A stretch of DNA of 64,000 nucleotides, taken from NCBI RefSeq assembly GCF_963576545.1, contig NC_083646.1, forward strand, positions 22,262,989 to 22,326,988, in the 5' to 3' direction. The position numbers and the translations under genes were made by a program. Origin of the DNA: Limanda limanda (taxonomy: Eukaryota > Chordata > Actinopteri > Pleuronectiformes > Pleuronectidae). Numbering within the stretch: position 1 is the first letter of the stretch; every line of letters begins with the position of its first letter. This document shows positions 1-10,831 of the stretch, one piece after another. The notes beneath the pieces were generated by a model. That model was not told the origin of the DNA, ran no database searches, and saw only the letters and a program-made list of their open reading frames with translations.

Positions 1-992
1 ACCAAACATTTATCTTTCAATCTGATCTGTTTTTTTTAGTTATATTTCATTACCTTTCCAGTGACCAAGTGAAAGATTCAAACATTGTCTCTCCACACAC
101 AGTGAAATAGTGTTTTCTTACTTAAGCTGATAAAATTTGGCTTTCTAAAAATCTTATGAAATTGCATTTCTTTAATCTATGACTGAATCTAACTCCGTCT
201 CCTTCGCCCCTCTAAAAATAATACTGTCACAGAAATTGAATATTGTCCTTTTCTTTATCATCACCAATCCCTTTCTGAACAGGTTTTTATTCTTTTCTAA
301 ATAAATTTTTCCTCTTTTAAAAGAGTCAAGGCAATTTATGAAGACTTTCTTCAATCATGTCCCAGCAGATGCAGGTGGTTGAGATACCGCTGGGTTCAAT
401 CCTATGGTAATCAGCAGCCTGAGAGGTGAAGCACTTCTGCACAAAGTTTGAGTTTTACTGTAAAAGTTGGCATCACAGTATTTTTCAATGGATTTAATCA
501 ATCTTTTACGAAGTTGGCCTTTTGAATTTTACGTTTATCTCCCATGATGCATCGTGTTAGGGGGGACCCTCTTTCCCTGCTAAACGTTCACAACTGTCAA
601 ACCCCAAACCCTTTATTTATAATACAAGTTGTCTTGTTTTTCTTTCTAATTTTGGATTCAATCCGGCTCTTCTTGCACATATGACTGTGCTGGATTCTGT
701 AATGGAATGAGTTGGAGGTTGGGGAAAGCTCCTTTGTTGCCCTGTTGTTATTAAATACGCTGGCAAGACTTTGTGTCACGGCCCAGGTGCTGAAGAATCC
801 CTCGTCCTTAGGCAGGCTCTCACATCACTGCCTTTGAGGAAAGTTGTAGAAGTCAGCTGCAGGCCGTCCTGCCTAGAGAGCAAAGCAGAGAGATGAGAGA
901 TACACTGTCCTCCTGGAGATGTGGGACGAGAGAGAGATAGAGAGAGAAGCAGAGGGAGAGCAGTACTTTAAGTGACCTGGTGACATCACAGC

Positions 993-1118
993 TAGGGCTG
1001 TGACGGTATGGATTTTTTCTCACGGGCTGTCCCCCCCCCCCCTTCAATAGCGAAAGGGATCCATCTAGTTTCATGCAGCCTTCATCTAAGGCACATTTCC
1101 TTATATTGTGCAGCCCTA
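993..1118. mobile_element. Miniature hAT-like element
   Basis: The ends are tagggctg (993-1000) and cagcccta (1111-1118), perfect 8-bp inverted termini around 110 bp of non-coding sequence. The start tagggctgtgacggtatgg matches a non-autonomous hAT-type end common in teleosts, as I remember it. No clear 8-bp target duplication. Confidence 0.5.
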
Positions 1119-3943
1119 CAAAGGTGACGTATATTTATTTATGTCAGACCTACTATCGTTGAACAATAGTAGGGCGTAAATGTGTAACCAAAGCCTGGCT
1201 ACTTAACTTTAACAATGAACTTCAAAACAGAACTATTACTTTAAACGGCGAGTAAAATAATTGATTCACTTATGTCACACAGAGAACAAGAAAAACGTTG
1301 GGTCTTTGGTTTAAAACAAGTACGACTTTAGTCTGAGTCACAGTAAAACCGTTGTATTGATATATTTCACTGTCCTTTCTTGAGCTTGTTATTTAAAAAA
1401 TGTTGCACGGGAATGAGTGAGAGGCTTGGGTCAGTAATGGAACACATTCCCTTCAGTCATATCTCCCTCAGTTATTTTTGCAAGAGGCTGAAACATCTCA
1501 GTCACAGCAAAGACAAAACCGTCTCACCCTGCGTCTCCTCCTCTGCTGAAGGTGTCTCTTTCTGCTCATCAGCTCCCAGACACAGCAGCCATCTCCATGG
1601 TTTCCAAACCCAATTAGAGTGCCTGCTCCAATTAGAGAGTGGAGAGGGCTTGGGTGTGATAGGTATAGGAGCAACAAGACCCTGGCCTCGCTGAGTCAGC
1701 TAGCAACCCCCTCCGGTCCCTGGATTGTCAGAGTGCCGTACTTTTGTCTTTTTAATTCTCAATGTCTAAAAAGTTATCTACACAGCAGGCAACTGACCCA
1801 TGTTTTGTAATGTCCACAGGTTAGAACTGATGCCTAGTTGACATTGCAGAGACAATAAATATGTGTGTAAAAATTGTGTAGCCGTTTCAATTATCAATGT
1901 GGCTTCTGTAACAACTCCATACACCGACACGTTTGAGCTAATGGCAGCAGAGCAGTGGGTTCCATCTCCCCCCTTACGCAGCGCTATGTATTGAGCCAGA
2001 CCCCTGCTTGTGTTTTCCTTCCTGAGGCCAGAGCTGTGACAGAGAACAAACACAGATAACACAACCTTTTGTGTTCTATCAGAACCCGGCTGTCGTAGAC
2101 AAACCAGATTTTGTTTGTTGATGACGTGAAGTGCTCTGCAGGGGCGGGAAGAAGCAGTGAGGCTGCTTACTGCTGCACATCATTACTGTATGTTACCATT
2201 AGCAAGTTTGCTTTGGAGCTTCACTGGTGTCATTATTTGTTATCACTGGGAAACATGCTGATGTACTCTGGCTTCTCAGAGGCATTTAAGCCTGATATTC
2301 CATTAACTGCATATTTGTTTAAACGGCAATATATGAGCGCAAAACAATAACATTATGAAAAAAAGACTTAGGTCAGCTAACTCCAGTAGAATGAAAGGGA
2401 TATTATCTATATTGTCGACAGGTTAGACTGAGATGATCGACTTTTTCTCCATTTTTTGGAAGTTCTATTACATAGATTAGTGGAGTAGAACATAATTATG
2501 TGCTGATCCCCTCATGTGTTTCATGAGAGCATCAAAACAAGTTTGATTGATTGATTATCTCTCGTTTGACACTCCTCCATCCGAGAGGACATTTGCATGA
2601 AGTGGAAAATGTGTCATATTTCCCATGTCTCACTGCTGGGTGCCCTGTGAGTCATTTTAAGTTGTGGACGGTGGTGCCAGCATGATTTTTTAAGTTTATT
2701 TCATAATAAATCAAATCATGTTATGCAGGGTAATGTCTGAACATTCAGGTTCCTTCGACCCGACGTTAAGTGGTAGCCCCGGGGGGACAGATCATTTTAT
2801 ATTTTCATAATTATAATAATTTTAGCATTTTAGCCTTTTAGGTTTGACTTTATTCATACAACTTCTGTTCCATGTCATATAAAAATCCATCAGTGTGTGT
2901 AACATGCACACTACTCTATTATATCTTGCTGGTTGGGATATGACATAGGAGCTTGAGTCATAATAACCCTCCATGCCTTATGATCATGGGCTGTTTTCTA
3001 TGGAACACAAGAGGGTCGCCTCTATACAAATATGCTTCAGTTAGAGGATGGATCTGATTGTTGTCTGCCTGTGGTTGACATCCTGCAAAGGGTAATAGCT
3101 AGAGGCTCTGTAATTGCGCTGGAAGACTTCAATGCTTAAGAGGGCGACAATTGAGAAACCTGGAGTGGGGTGATTGGGAGAGAAGGCCAACATGAGCTGA
3201 ACCAGTGTAGTGCTTTGATAGTATACTTCTGTGCTGGCCAGTGGCCATACAAAACACCATGTTTGAGCACAGGGCGATTTATAAGTGTACTGTGTACAAG
3301 AACACCTTGAGCCTAAGATCATATATTCACTTTTTGGTTGTATCACGTCTGCAGCTGTAGGTCCTGGACACTTGGGTGCAGAAAAGAGCAGAGCTGGAAA
3401 GATGGATCAGATAGTGGCAGTGAAAGCTGTAGTAACAAACATTCTGATAATACTTCAAATTTGATTCTGGAATAAGGAAGGAAAGAAACATTTTCCTCCG
3501 TAATGGAGTGTGGTTGACTGGGTTAGTAGGTATGACACATTCTTCATCTGGGTGTGATTATTCTGTCCATATATATGGACATAGAATGGACAGTAAAATA
3601 AAATAGACTAATCATAGAATTTAAACTTTGTTTAAATTATGAGTCACATATTATACGTATTGAACAATTTGTTGAATGATACTTAGCGAACAACTTAAAA
3701 TGCAGGCCTACCTACGCAATAGCCTGTTCACAATCTAGTGTTAATGGATTTGTTTAATTGTAATTACCATGCTTATAATTTAAGTGCTCTATCTTTTTGA
3801 AATTATTAAGGGAAAAATTATGAGCTTTTAGAGATTTCTGTGATTGCTGGCCACTCTATATGAATGGCAGTGGTGGTTGACAAGAAGTATTAATATACTT
3901 CAACCCAGTGAACACACAAACAAAGAAAGTAAAAGTACCAGAA

Positions 3944-4677
3944 AGTAGAGATGAGCCGGATACTCGGCTGAAACGAGTATCCGGTATGGATAAAGCACTT
4001 TTGCCGATTACGAGTATAATACGAGTAATCGGAGTCATTATCTGTGCTCGGACTGAATAAAAATCCTCACACAGCGTCACAGCGCTCCTCCCGTCACACA
4101 CGGCTCTGCTCACTCACTCACAGAACAGCTCTCTGTCTCTCAGTCACTCAGGTTCACTGCGCATCGGGACTGTTCCATAGGCTCAGTCAAGGAAGCAGAA
4201 ATGATTCGTTCATTTCCCGACTGGGTCTTCGGGTACGAGTCTTTGGAAAAATTTTCACGAGACCTGCATTGGCTCAGTAGAGGAGCGCTGGAGATGCGAG
4301 GGACGTTCGCTGTCTCCCGGAGAAATGAGCGCTCTGTGTATTTGGTGTAGAGGGACGTGAGTTGTATTTGTTCACGGGTCATGGTGACTGGTTTTGTTGT
4401 TTTCACTTTACATTTACACTTACTTTACAGTAAAGTAAACCTCTATTAAATACATTACAACATGACAGTTTGTATGGTTTGAAATTGTCATCTATTATCA
4501 CACTGGCATTTAATTATCACGGCAAACAATTACATTGCACTAAACTTTAAGTGTTAATGTAGAGTGAAAGTAGCAGGGCCGGTCTGTGTGACTTGTGAAC
4601 GAATGTGGTTCGCGTCTTTCTGTGCTGGGGGCGCAGAGTGTTCAATTTCTCCGGGAGACAGTGAACGTCCCTCGCAT

Positions 4678-4750
<73 letters not shown>

Positions 4751-4961
4751 GGTGTGGAAATAAATTAAAAAAAAATAAAAATAAAAAAATTTCAAAGATA
4801 ATAAAGAAAGTTATGTTGAACCAGCCCACGTCCGGGTTAAATCACACCCACTTCCGGGTTAGGCCCCGCCCACTCCGAGTACGGATACGGATACGGATAA
4901 TTCATATGGTTAACAGATACAGATACAGATACAGATAATGCTGTACTCGCTCATCTCAACT
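3944..4961. mobile_element. Non-autonomous DNA element with nested inverted repeats (~1.0 kb)
   Basis: The outer termini agtagagatgagc (3944-3956) and gctcatctcaact (4949-4961) are inverted repeats with 12 of 13 matches. Inside, 4291-4336 and 4632-4680 form a second, nearly perfect inverted pair of about 46 bp (gagatgcgagggacgttcgc against its complement). The left end also holds an 11-bp perfect hairpin (ccggatactcg / cgagtatccgg, 3956-3984). The right half contains a (CA)34 array and tandem cggata/cagata hexamers. No coding capacity and no certain target duplication. The superfamily is unassigned. Confidence 0.6.
4681..4748. repeat. (AC)34 microsatellite inside the inverted-repeat element
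   Basis: 68 bp of uninterrupted AC, directly abutting the right inner inverted repeat. The frames through it (poly Thr-His or Cys-Val) are artefacts. Confidence 0.95.
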
Positions 4962-5592
4962 GGACAGATGTCAAATCTTCACTGTTAGCTACATTACTTT
5001 TTGAGTTAAAACATTTAAAGGAAATTTCAGCCCTTGTGTTACACTGCAAGTCAAGAGGCAGGTGTTTGAGAAATTAGCCCCAGAATTATGGCACACACCA
5101 TCTGGTTGTGCTGCACCAGTGAAAAGAGTGTGGTTTATCTCGCAGTTCATAAAACCAAGAGGGTAGATTGCAGAACACAAATGGGATTCTTCACACACAG
5201 GTGAGGGTCATGGCACTTATTTAAAGCTGATGGCAAAGTTACATTCATGTTATCTCTAATCTTAAGGCTCTTAAAAGTCCTACTCCCTAAACCCAGCAGT
5301 TAAGAGCTCACTTCTCTTAAGGGCCGACAGGCTGAGTGGATGGCTTTTATCTTTACAAGGATCTCATCTTCACTGTGAGGGGAAATCCTCAGAAAATATA
5401 ACTGCATAATTTTGAGAATTTTTCTTCATGTCTAGGAGAACCCCTGTGTACTAGTAGCTTCATGAATATATCTCTTCATCAGTCAAAAAATGTAGGCTCC
5501 TGTCTTTAAGGTCATTAACTCCCACCTCTTACTCTCACCTCAGAAGTTATTTCCACGCATCCTCAGAGAGCTCTGACACATGGAATCCAAAT

Positions 5593-6410
5593 ATGCAAGA
5601 TAAGAAGCCTCCACTGTGGATGGGGCTGATCAGAGTTCTGTTCAGAATGTGGTTGGTGCTATCTGTAAGAACCCTTTGCTGGAAGCCAGTGATGAAGGAG
5701 GCCATCAAGCTTAAAAAGCCATTTGAAGGTATGAAATTGCAGATACAAGTGGCTGAAATGAGTTTCCTCTGTGGCAGGGTTAGACTCAGGGTAGAGTGAG
5801 GACTTCTGACATTTGGAGGGAGCTAGAGTAGAGTCACTCCTCCCTCGACTAGTAGAAGACCCAGGGGTATACCCTAAACACACTAGAGAACTATATACAT
5901 ATTTGATCTGCATCTATAACACACTTTGACTTGACTTGAATATATTTGTATTTCATGTCTTTGTCTTGTTTCCCCACATGTATGATTGTCTGCCTTGCCC
6001 AATATGATTCCCCTATTTTAGCTGCCTAGTTTTGATTCTCTCTGCTCCCCAATCTTCTCTGTCAGTTCCTCTGTTCATGTCCCTGGTTTTGCTTTTGCTC
6101 TAGTTTGTCTCTGTAAGTCTCGCGCTATGCTTCTGTTTTGTTCTGCACTGTTTCTGTTTATCTTTACTGTCTAGTTTGGTGTTTCTGCTCTACTCCCTGG
6201 TGAACCCGTTTTTGTTCCTTCCCATGTACCTGCCACTGACTTTAAGACTGAATATTCTTTACCAGACTGGTTCTGTAAACTTCAACCTAAACAATCAGGC
6301 CTAGAAACAACTCTAGATCCCCCAGGAGGAGGGAGAGGTGGTTCTAGACTAACTTGCTCGGTCTGCTGCCACCCAGATAAGTGGCAGAAGATGGATGGAT
6401 GGAAGGATGT
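5593..6410 (+). mobile_element. Decayed non-LTR retrotransposon (LINE) 3' fragment, interrupted
   Basis: 5593-5799 reads E-A-I-K-L-K-K and then I-Q-V-A-E-M-S-F-L-C-G-R-V, resembling two separate parts of the polyprotein of an abundant teleost LINE (EAIKLKKE and RIQAAEMSFLRRVAGL), so an internal part is deleted. Homology continues to about 5911, breaks, and resumes at about 6298 with ggcctagaaacaac through cccccaggaggag to the 3' end gataagtggcagaagatgg and a GATG/GGAT tail near 6400. About 385 bp of T/C-rich DNA sits between. Identification is from memory of the family. Confidence 0.6.
5912..6297. repeat. T/C-rich insertion within the LINE fragment
   Basis: About 385 bp rich in cttgttt, gtttctg and tctgttttg words separates two collinear pieces of the LINE tail. 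It is probably a later insertion of another repeat. Exact ends and identity are not determined. Confidence 0.4.
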
Positions 6411-6863
6411 ACCACTGTAACAGACTCAAGACAACCTCTCTGCCTGTGTAGATCCCTGCTGCTAGCTTGTCATCAAATTAACTGACACATACTAGTGAGC
6501 TCTATGCTCTATGCTGTATATCTAGGCTCAGTTGTTTTATGGCTTAATTCCAGAAGCAAATATCTGGATTTCAACAATCAACGTACCATAATTAATTGGT
6601 CTATTGGGATTCACCTTTTGTTAAACTCTCTGACTACTTCATGGCATCACACTGTCAAACCAAACTAACAAGAGGCAGCACTGAATCATCCTAGCAGACG
6701 ATGCCTCAGTCTGGAGAGTGCATGTGACAGCTCAGCCTGGATGGCAGGTGCCACTGGAAGGTAAGCTGAGGCAGAGTTTAGTTATGGAATAGAATGGGGT
6801 GATTTATCTCAATAATGACGCCTTTTTGTGTGACAAGGCAATTTCACTGCCCAGAGCTGTTTT

Positions 6864-6891
6864 TTTTCTCTCTCTCTCTCTCCTCCTCCTT
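6864..6891. repeat. T/CT-rich simple repeat
   Basis: A run of T followed by (CT)n and (CTC)n. Low-complexity sequence with no further assignment. Confidence 0.7.
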
Positions 6892-8309
6892 GGGCTGAAG
6901 GTTGTTTTCAAAGAGAGCCAGTGCTGATGGAATGGCCTGAGATCAGACTGGGGACGAGGGAGGAGGCTTTAGTAAACACACACGAGCAATCCTTAAGTTT
7001 GACTGTGTCAGCTGAAGAGGTGACAATAGACAGAGGGGATGAAGGGGAACTGGGAGAAGGAAAGAGAGGGAGGAAGAGAGAGACTGGTTTTAAGTTCATC
7101 TTTATTTTATTTTCTCCAGAAGTGACTGTTGAGGGCTGAGCCTCAAAACACACTGCCTTTTGATTTCCATCCTTCCCTTTGATCCTTTTTTACAAATCTG
7201 CCATGTGCCTGCCTGCATGTCTGTGCTTCTTAGTATGTACATCAAAAAGCAATCAAACCAGCAATAGCACTTTGTGGTATCGGCAAAACATCATTTTACT
7301 TCAATCTCAAATCACAAGCAGACATGTGGCCTGCAATATGCAGCTATAGTGTTTTGAAATGCCGTCCACAGTGAGCTGCATTCTGGGTGTTTCAGGACCT
7401 AATCTGCTGTAGCTTGTGTTTTTAAATGGCAACCGTAGATGCAACTCATTTTTTTCTGACTGAAAAACACACAATGAACAATCAAAACCTTATTTATGTT
7501 GAAACTTGGCCATTCTAACTCAACCTTGCACATACATTTGTTGGGAATCTGCTGTTACAGTATGAGTGTTACCAGTATATAGTGATTGATTTTATATATT
7601 GATACAAGTTCAATGATAATAAATAAGTAAAACATAAAAGCTAATGTCCCTGATTAAAGACATCTTTGTACCAACACATTTTTGTAAAGAGTTAATAGTT
7701 GTACATTTCTTCATGGTTAATGAACCATTTACTGACATTTTAAAGATCAGTTTTAAGCCATTGATAACAAAAAGTTCAAGGTGAGGACAATGTGAACATG
7801 TTTTGTGGTAATAATACATAATAAATATAAGTACTTTTCACAAATTTCTTATATTTTAAAAAAGACAAAGTCTGCAGTTCTAAATATTTGTAAATGTATA
7901 GAACTTTTTTTCCAATGAGCCAACCATTTCTGCATGTTCAGCCTAAATGTGGCTAATTGGTTATTAGATTTGTGTAATATCTATCAAGTATTTAGCCATT
8001 CGTAGCTTTTAGAAATTTTTAATCACTAAGGTCTGAGGTTGTGAAATTTAACCAGGTGTAAATGAACAGATTTTAGTTTTATGTATTTGTCAAGTAGTTA
8101 AGTAGCTTAATGGTCCACTGCACTACCCAATGAATTGAGGAAGCTACAGATTGGATTGATATATGGATTCAATAAGCAATGTTATAATGCATCAATGCAA
8201 AAGTTAAAACATAGATTCATAATTCAACCCTTATTTTGAAACATCTGTGTGTTATCTTTTTCCATTTCCGCACTTGGTGCAGTCTTCTCTTGTGTCACTG
8301 CTGAGACCT

Positions 8310-8480
8310 AAAAATGCAGCAACTTGTTTCCTCCGGAAGCTCTGCTTCAAGCTTCTGTGCACTTCTTTTCCCGGACAAACCGGTCACAGATTTTCCATGG
8401 TTTCCTCCATGTCTCAACCTTTCCAAAAGTCTCGACAGAAACGTACCTGTTCACAATCATTTGCGTCCAGATGATCGCTA
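8310..8480 (-). pseudogene. Relic of a MADF/Myb-SANT-type domain (transposon-associated)
   Basis: On the minus strand the frame reads V-E-T-W-R-K-P-W-K-I-C-D-R-F-V-R-E-K-K, with the last 12 residues at 8362-8397. This matches the C-terminal helix signature of MADF/Myb-SANT domains (C-.-.-R-W-.-.-L-R-D-.-.-V-R-E-.-.). One residue is missing at W-K-.-L-R-D, explained by a net 3-base loss, and a stop follows shortly after the EKK. Such domains occur in DNA-binding proteins encoded by PIF/Harbinger-type transposons and in host MADF proteins. No intact frame remains, so this is a fossil fragment. Confidence 0.5.
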
Positions 8481-10213
8481 GTGTCGCACGGCGTGTGGCT
8501 GCTTAAGGAAGTCGGGAGGGTGCTACCAGCCAACAGATGGTAAGTCATTGACCTTTTGGCCTGGCAAGTGCAGTTTTTACAGTTGACCAATACAGCATGA
8601 ATTAGTTGATGGACTTCTCAACCACTGCAGGTGGGCCTCAGGTCTAATGGTGTTTTTTGCTACTCTGAATAGAGATTCTGCTTGTGGTGAACATTATACC
8701 TGCCAGGCCTATATCAGTATTTTGTCTGTGAGCAGCTGATTTAGCATTTGCAGGTGGTCCAAAAGTCTAAGATTGCTTTTTTACTATCCTGGAGTCTTTT
8801 GGACTTCACTGTAGCTCACAGCAGTGCTGGCTAACTGCAGCCTCACAGAGCAGCTTATAAGCACCTCTTCAAGTTTTTGGTCTTTATTTTCCCTCAAACT
8901 CTTGGAAGATGTGTATTTCACGTCACATGTGACCCAGTGTATCTCCAAATATATTCTAAATGATTACAAAAGTCCTCAATATGTCTTGGGTGCGCCTGCT
9001 ATCCACTTCTGATTAGGTCACCAAAGAAACATGTTAATGAAAGGTGTAAACAAAGCCTTTGTCTTGTTTATGTTTTTATAGATTTATTATGGCAGTAATG
9101 AAAGGTGGTAACTTCTTGGCTATTTCTTTACACAGAGGCTGTGAATAAACATTAGGGTTAAATGAGAACCATTACAGCACACTTTAGAATATGGAATGAT
9201 TCCAACAGACATTTCTGGGTTGGTTAATGAATCATATCTAACACATTTATATGTCCATTGACCCAATAAGGGTCACTTAATTGAATTGTGCGTGTGAGTT
9301 AATCAGACAGGGGGCTTCCATCAGAGCTAGGAATCCGGATGTCTGGGATGTTAGGCTGAGCAGATTGGTCAAAAGGAGGCGAGCTGATTAGGGTCAGTCC
9401 TGTCTTGAAGAAACATCATCAAAGTGTCCTTGTGTCCCACTGATTTGATCCCAGACCATTAACTGTAATATGACAATGAAATATACCTTATATTACTCTT
9501 CTGATTTACACTGTGCAGTTAGTGTCTTATGAGTAATCACCTCAAATTGAATTTGAAGTGTGACATACTGACACATATAACATTCATAGTAATCATGGGC
9601 TGATATATGGATCTGTCATGGCTTTTTTTAAATAACATATACTGACCAGTCCACTCTCATTTGATATCAGAAGTTGACCCTAATAAGGGTAACATTGTTC
9701 TTCACCCTCCTTTAATCAAAACATGTTTAAAGTGATTCCAAATCTTTCTAGAAGCCATTAACTTAATTTAGATAATTGTGTTAAACAAACCAAAGTTTTC
9801 AACAAAACGTTATAAATCTATCACCGTCTAATTTAGGTAATGTTGATGTTCTGAAAATGACAGGGAGGGTGTCATCTGTAGATTCTCCCTTTGACCCCCA
9901 CAGCAACACAACGTAACAGCCAATCACTATTCAGCTTGTGGCTTTTGTGTGGGTTTAGTCAATACAGAAGTGCGGTCGGCCCTGGATAGAGAGAGCCACT
10001 TAAATGCTGGAGAATTCAAAGATAGTGTCACAGGGGCCGATGAGAATGTGTTTGGGCAGATTCTATAACCATCAAGCATTAGCTGTTACCAGATTTCAGA
10101 TGAATGAAAGCAAAATGTAAACAAAGAGTTGCAAAATGTTCACAATGATTGTATCTTCAGTCACTTTCACCATCTGAATAACGTCTTTCTTCCCCTACAG
10201 TGGTAGCAACTTA

Positions 10214-10785
10214 GGGTAAGAAGTATCGGCCGATACAGATCACAGGGTCTATGTCCCTGTTTACGAGTTATTAACATGCGTTATGGGTGATCTAAGTGAT
10301 CAATTATGATCGTATTTCTCTTCCTCAATCTATATGCAAATAACCACTACAGGGCTGGATCCTACTCAGAATTCTGTCAGTAAATGTCCATTATTACTGT
10401 CAAGTTGTTCCATTTTTTTCTATTCAGCACCAGATTAAACTCCTGTATCATCCTGTGTGTGTGTCACATGCTTCACCTGCACTGGCAGCAGCTGCAGAAG
10501 TGATGCTGTGCAGGATTTTACGACTGAACTATATGAGCAGGACACAAACTTTAACTTTCTCTGTCTGTGTGGAAATCAGATTTTTCACATCACAGATAGA
10601 TGAAAAAGAAAGTAATTAATTAACCGCCCATGTGCAGCGCTTAGCAGAGATGATAAGAAAAGCAAGATGCTTCACTCCTATTTCAACCATCAGCTCCTGT
10701 AAAAAAAAAAAAAAAAAGTTATAATACAAAAAACAAATGAAGGAATATCGGCAGATACATTGGTGGTAGATCAATCGGAGAACCC
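10214..10785. mobile_element. TTA-flanked non-autonomous DNA element (572 bp)
   Basis: It begins gggtaagaag and ends gagaaccc, flanked on both sides by TTA (10211-10213 and 10786-10788). Both ends carry tatcggc/gata motifs in inverted orientation (tatcggccgatac at 10223; atatcggcagatac at 10745). GGG..CCC termini with a 3-bp TTA duplication fit PIF/Harbinger-type non-autonomous elements, but the terminal repeat beyond 4 bp is weak, so the class is tentative. No coding capacity. Confidence 0.45.
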
Positions 10786-10800
10786 TTAGTAACAAGTTGC

Positions 10801-10831
10801 TACTTAAGGTTGCTACTAGCAACCTTAAGTA
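10801..10831. repeat. 31-bp perfect palindrome
   Basis: Arms tacttaaggttgcta and tagcaaccttaagta are perfectly complementary around a single central C. It sits 13 bp outside the TTA duplication of the element at 10214-10785. A related tagcaactta word lies just before the element's left end. Confidence 0.85.

Noticed and set aside
4554..4938. Open frames of 91 and 124 residues through the CA array near 4.7 kb
   Set aside because: Simple-repeat artefacts inside a non-coding mobile element.
8520..8550. Possible non-coding first exon of tsnare1 ending at cagatg|gtaagtc
   Set aside because: The donor is strong, but it is next to a transposon-derived relic and there is no promoter evidence; RNA data would be needed.
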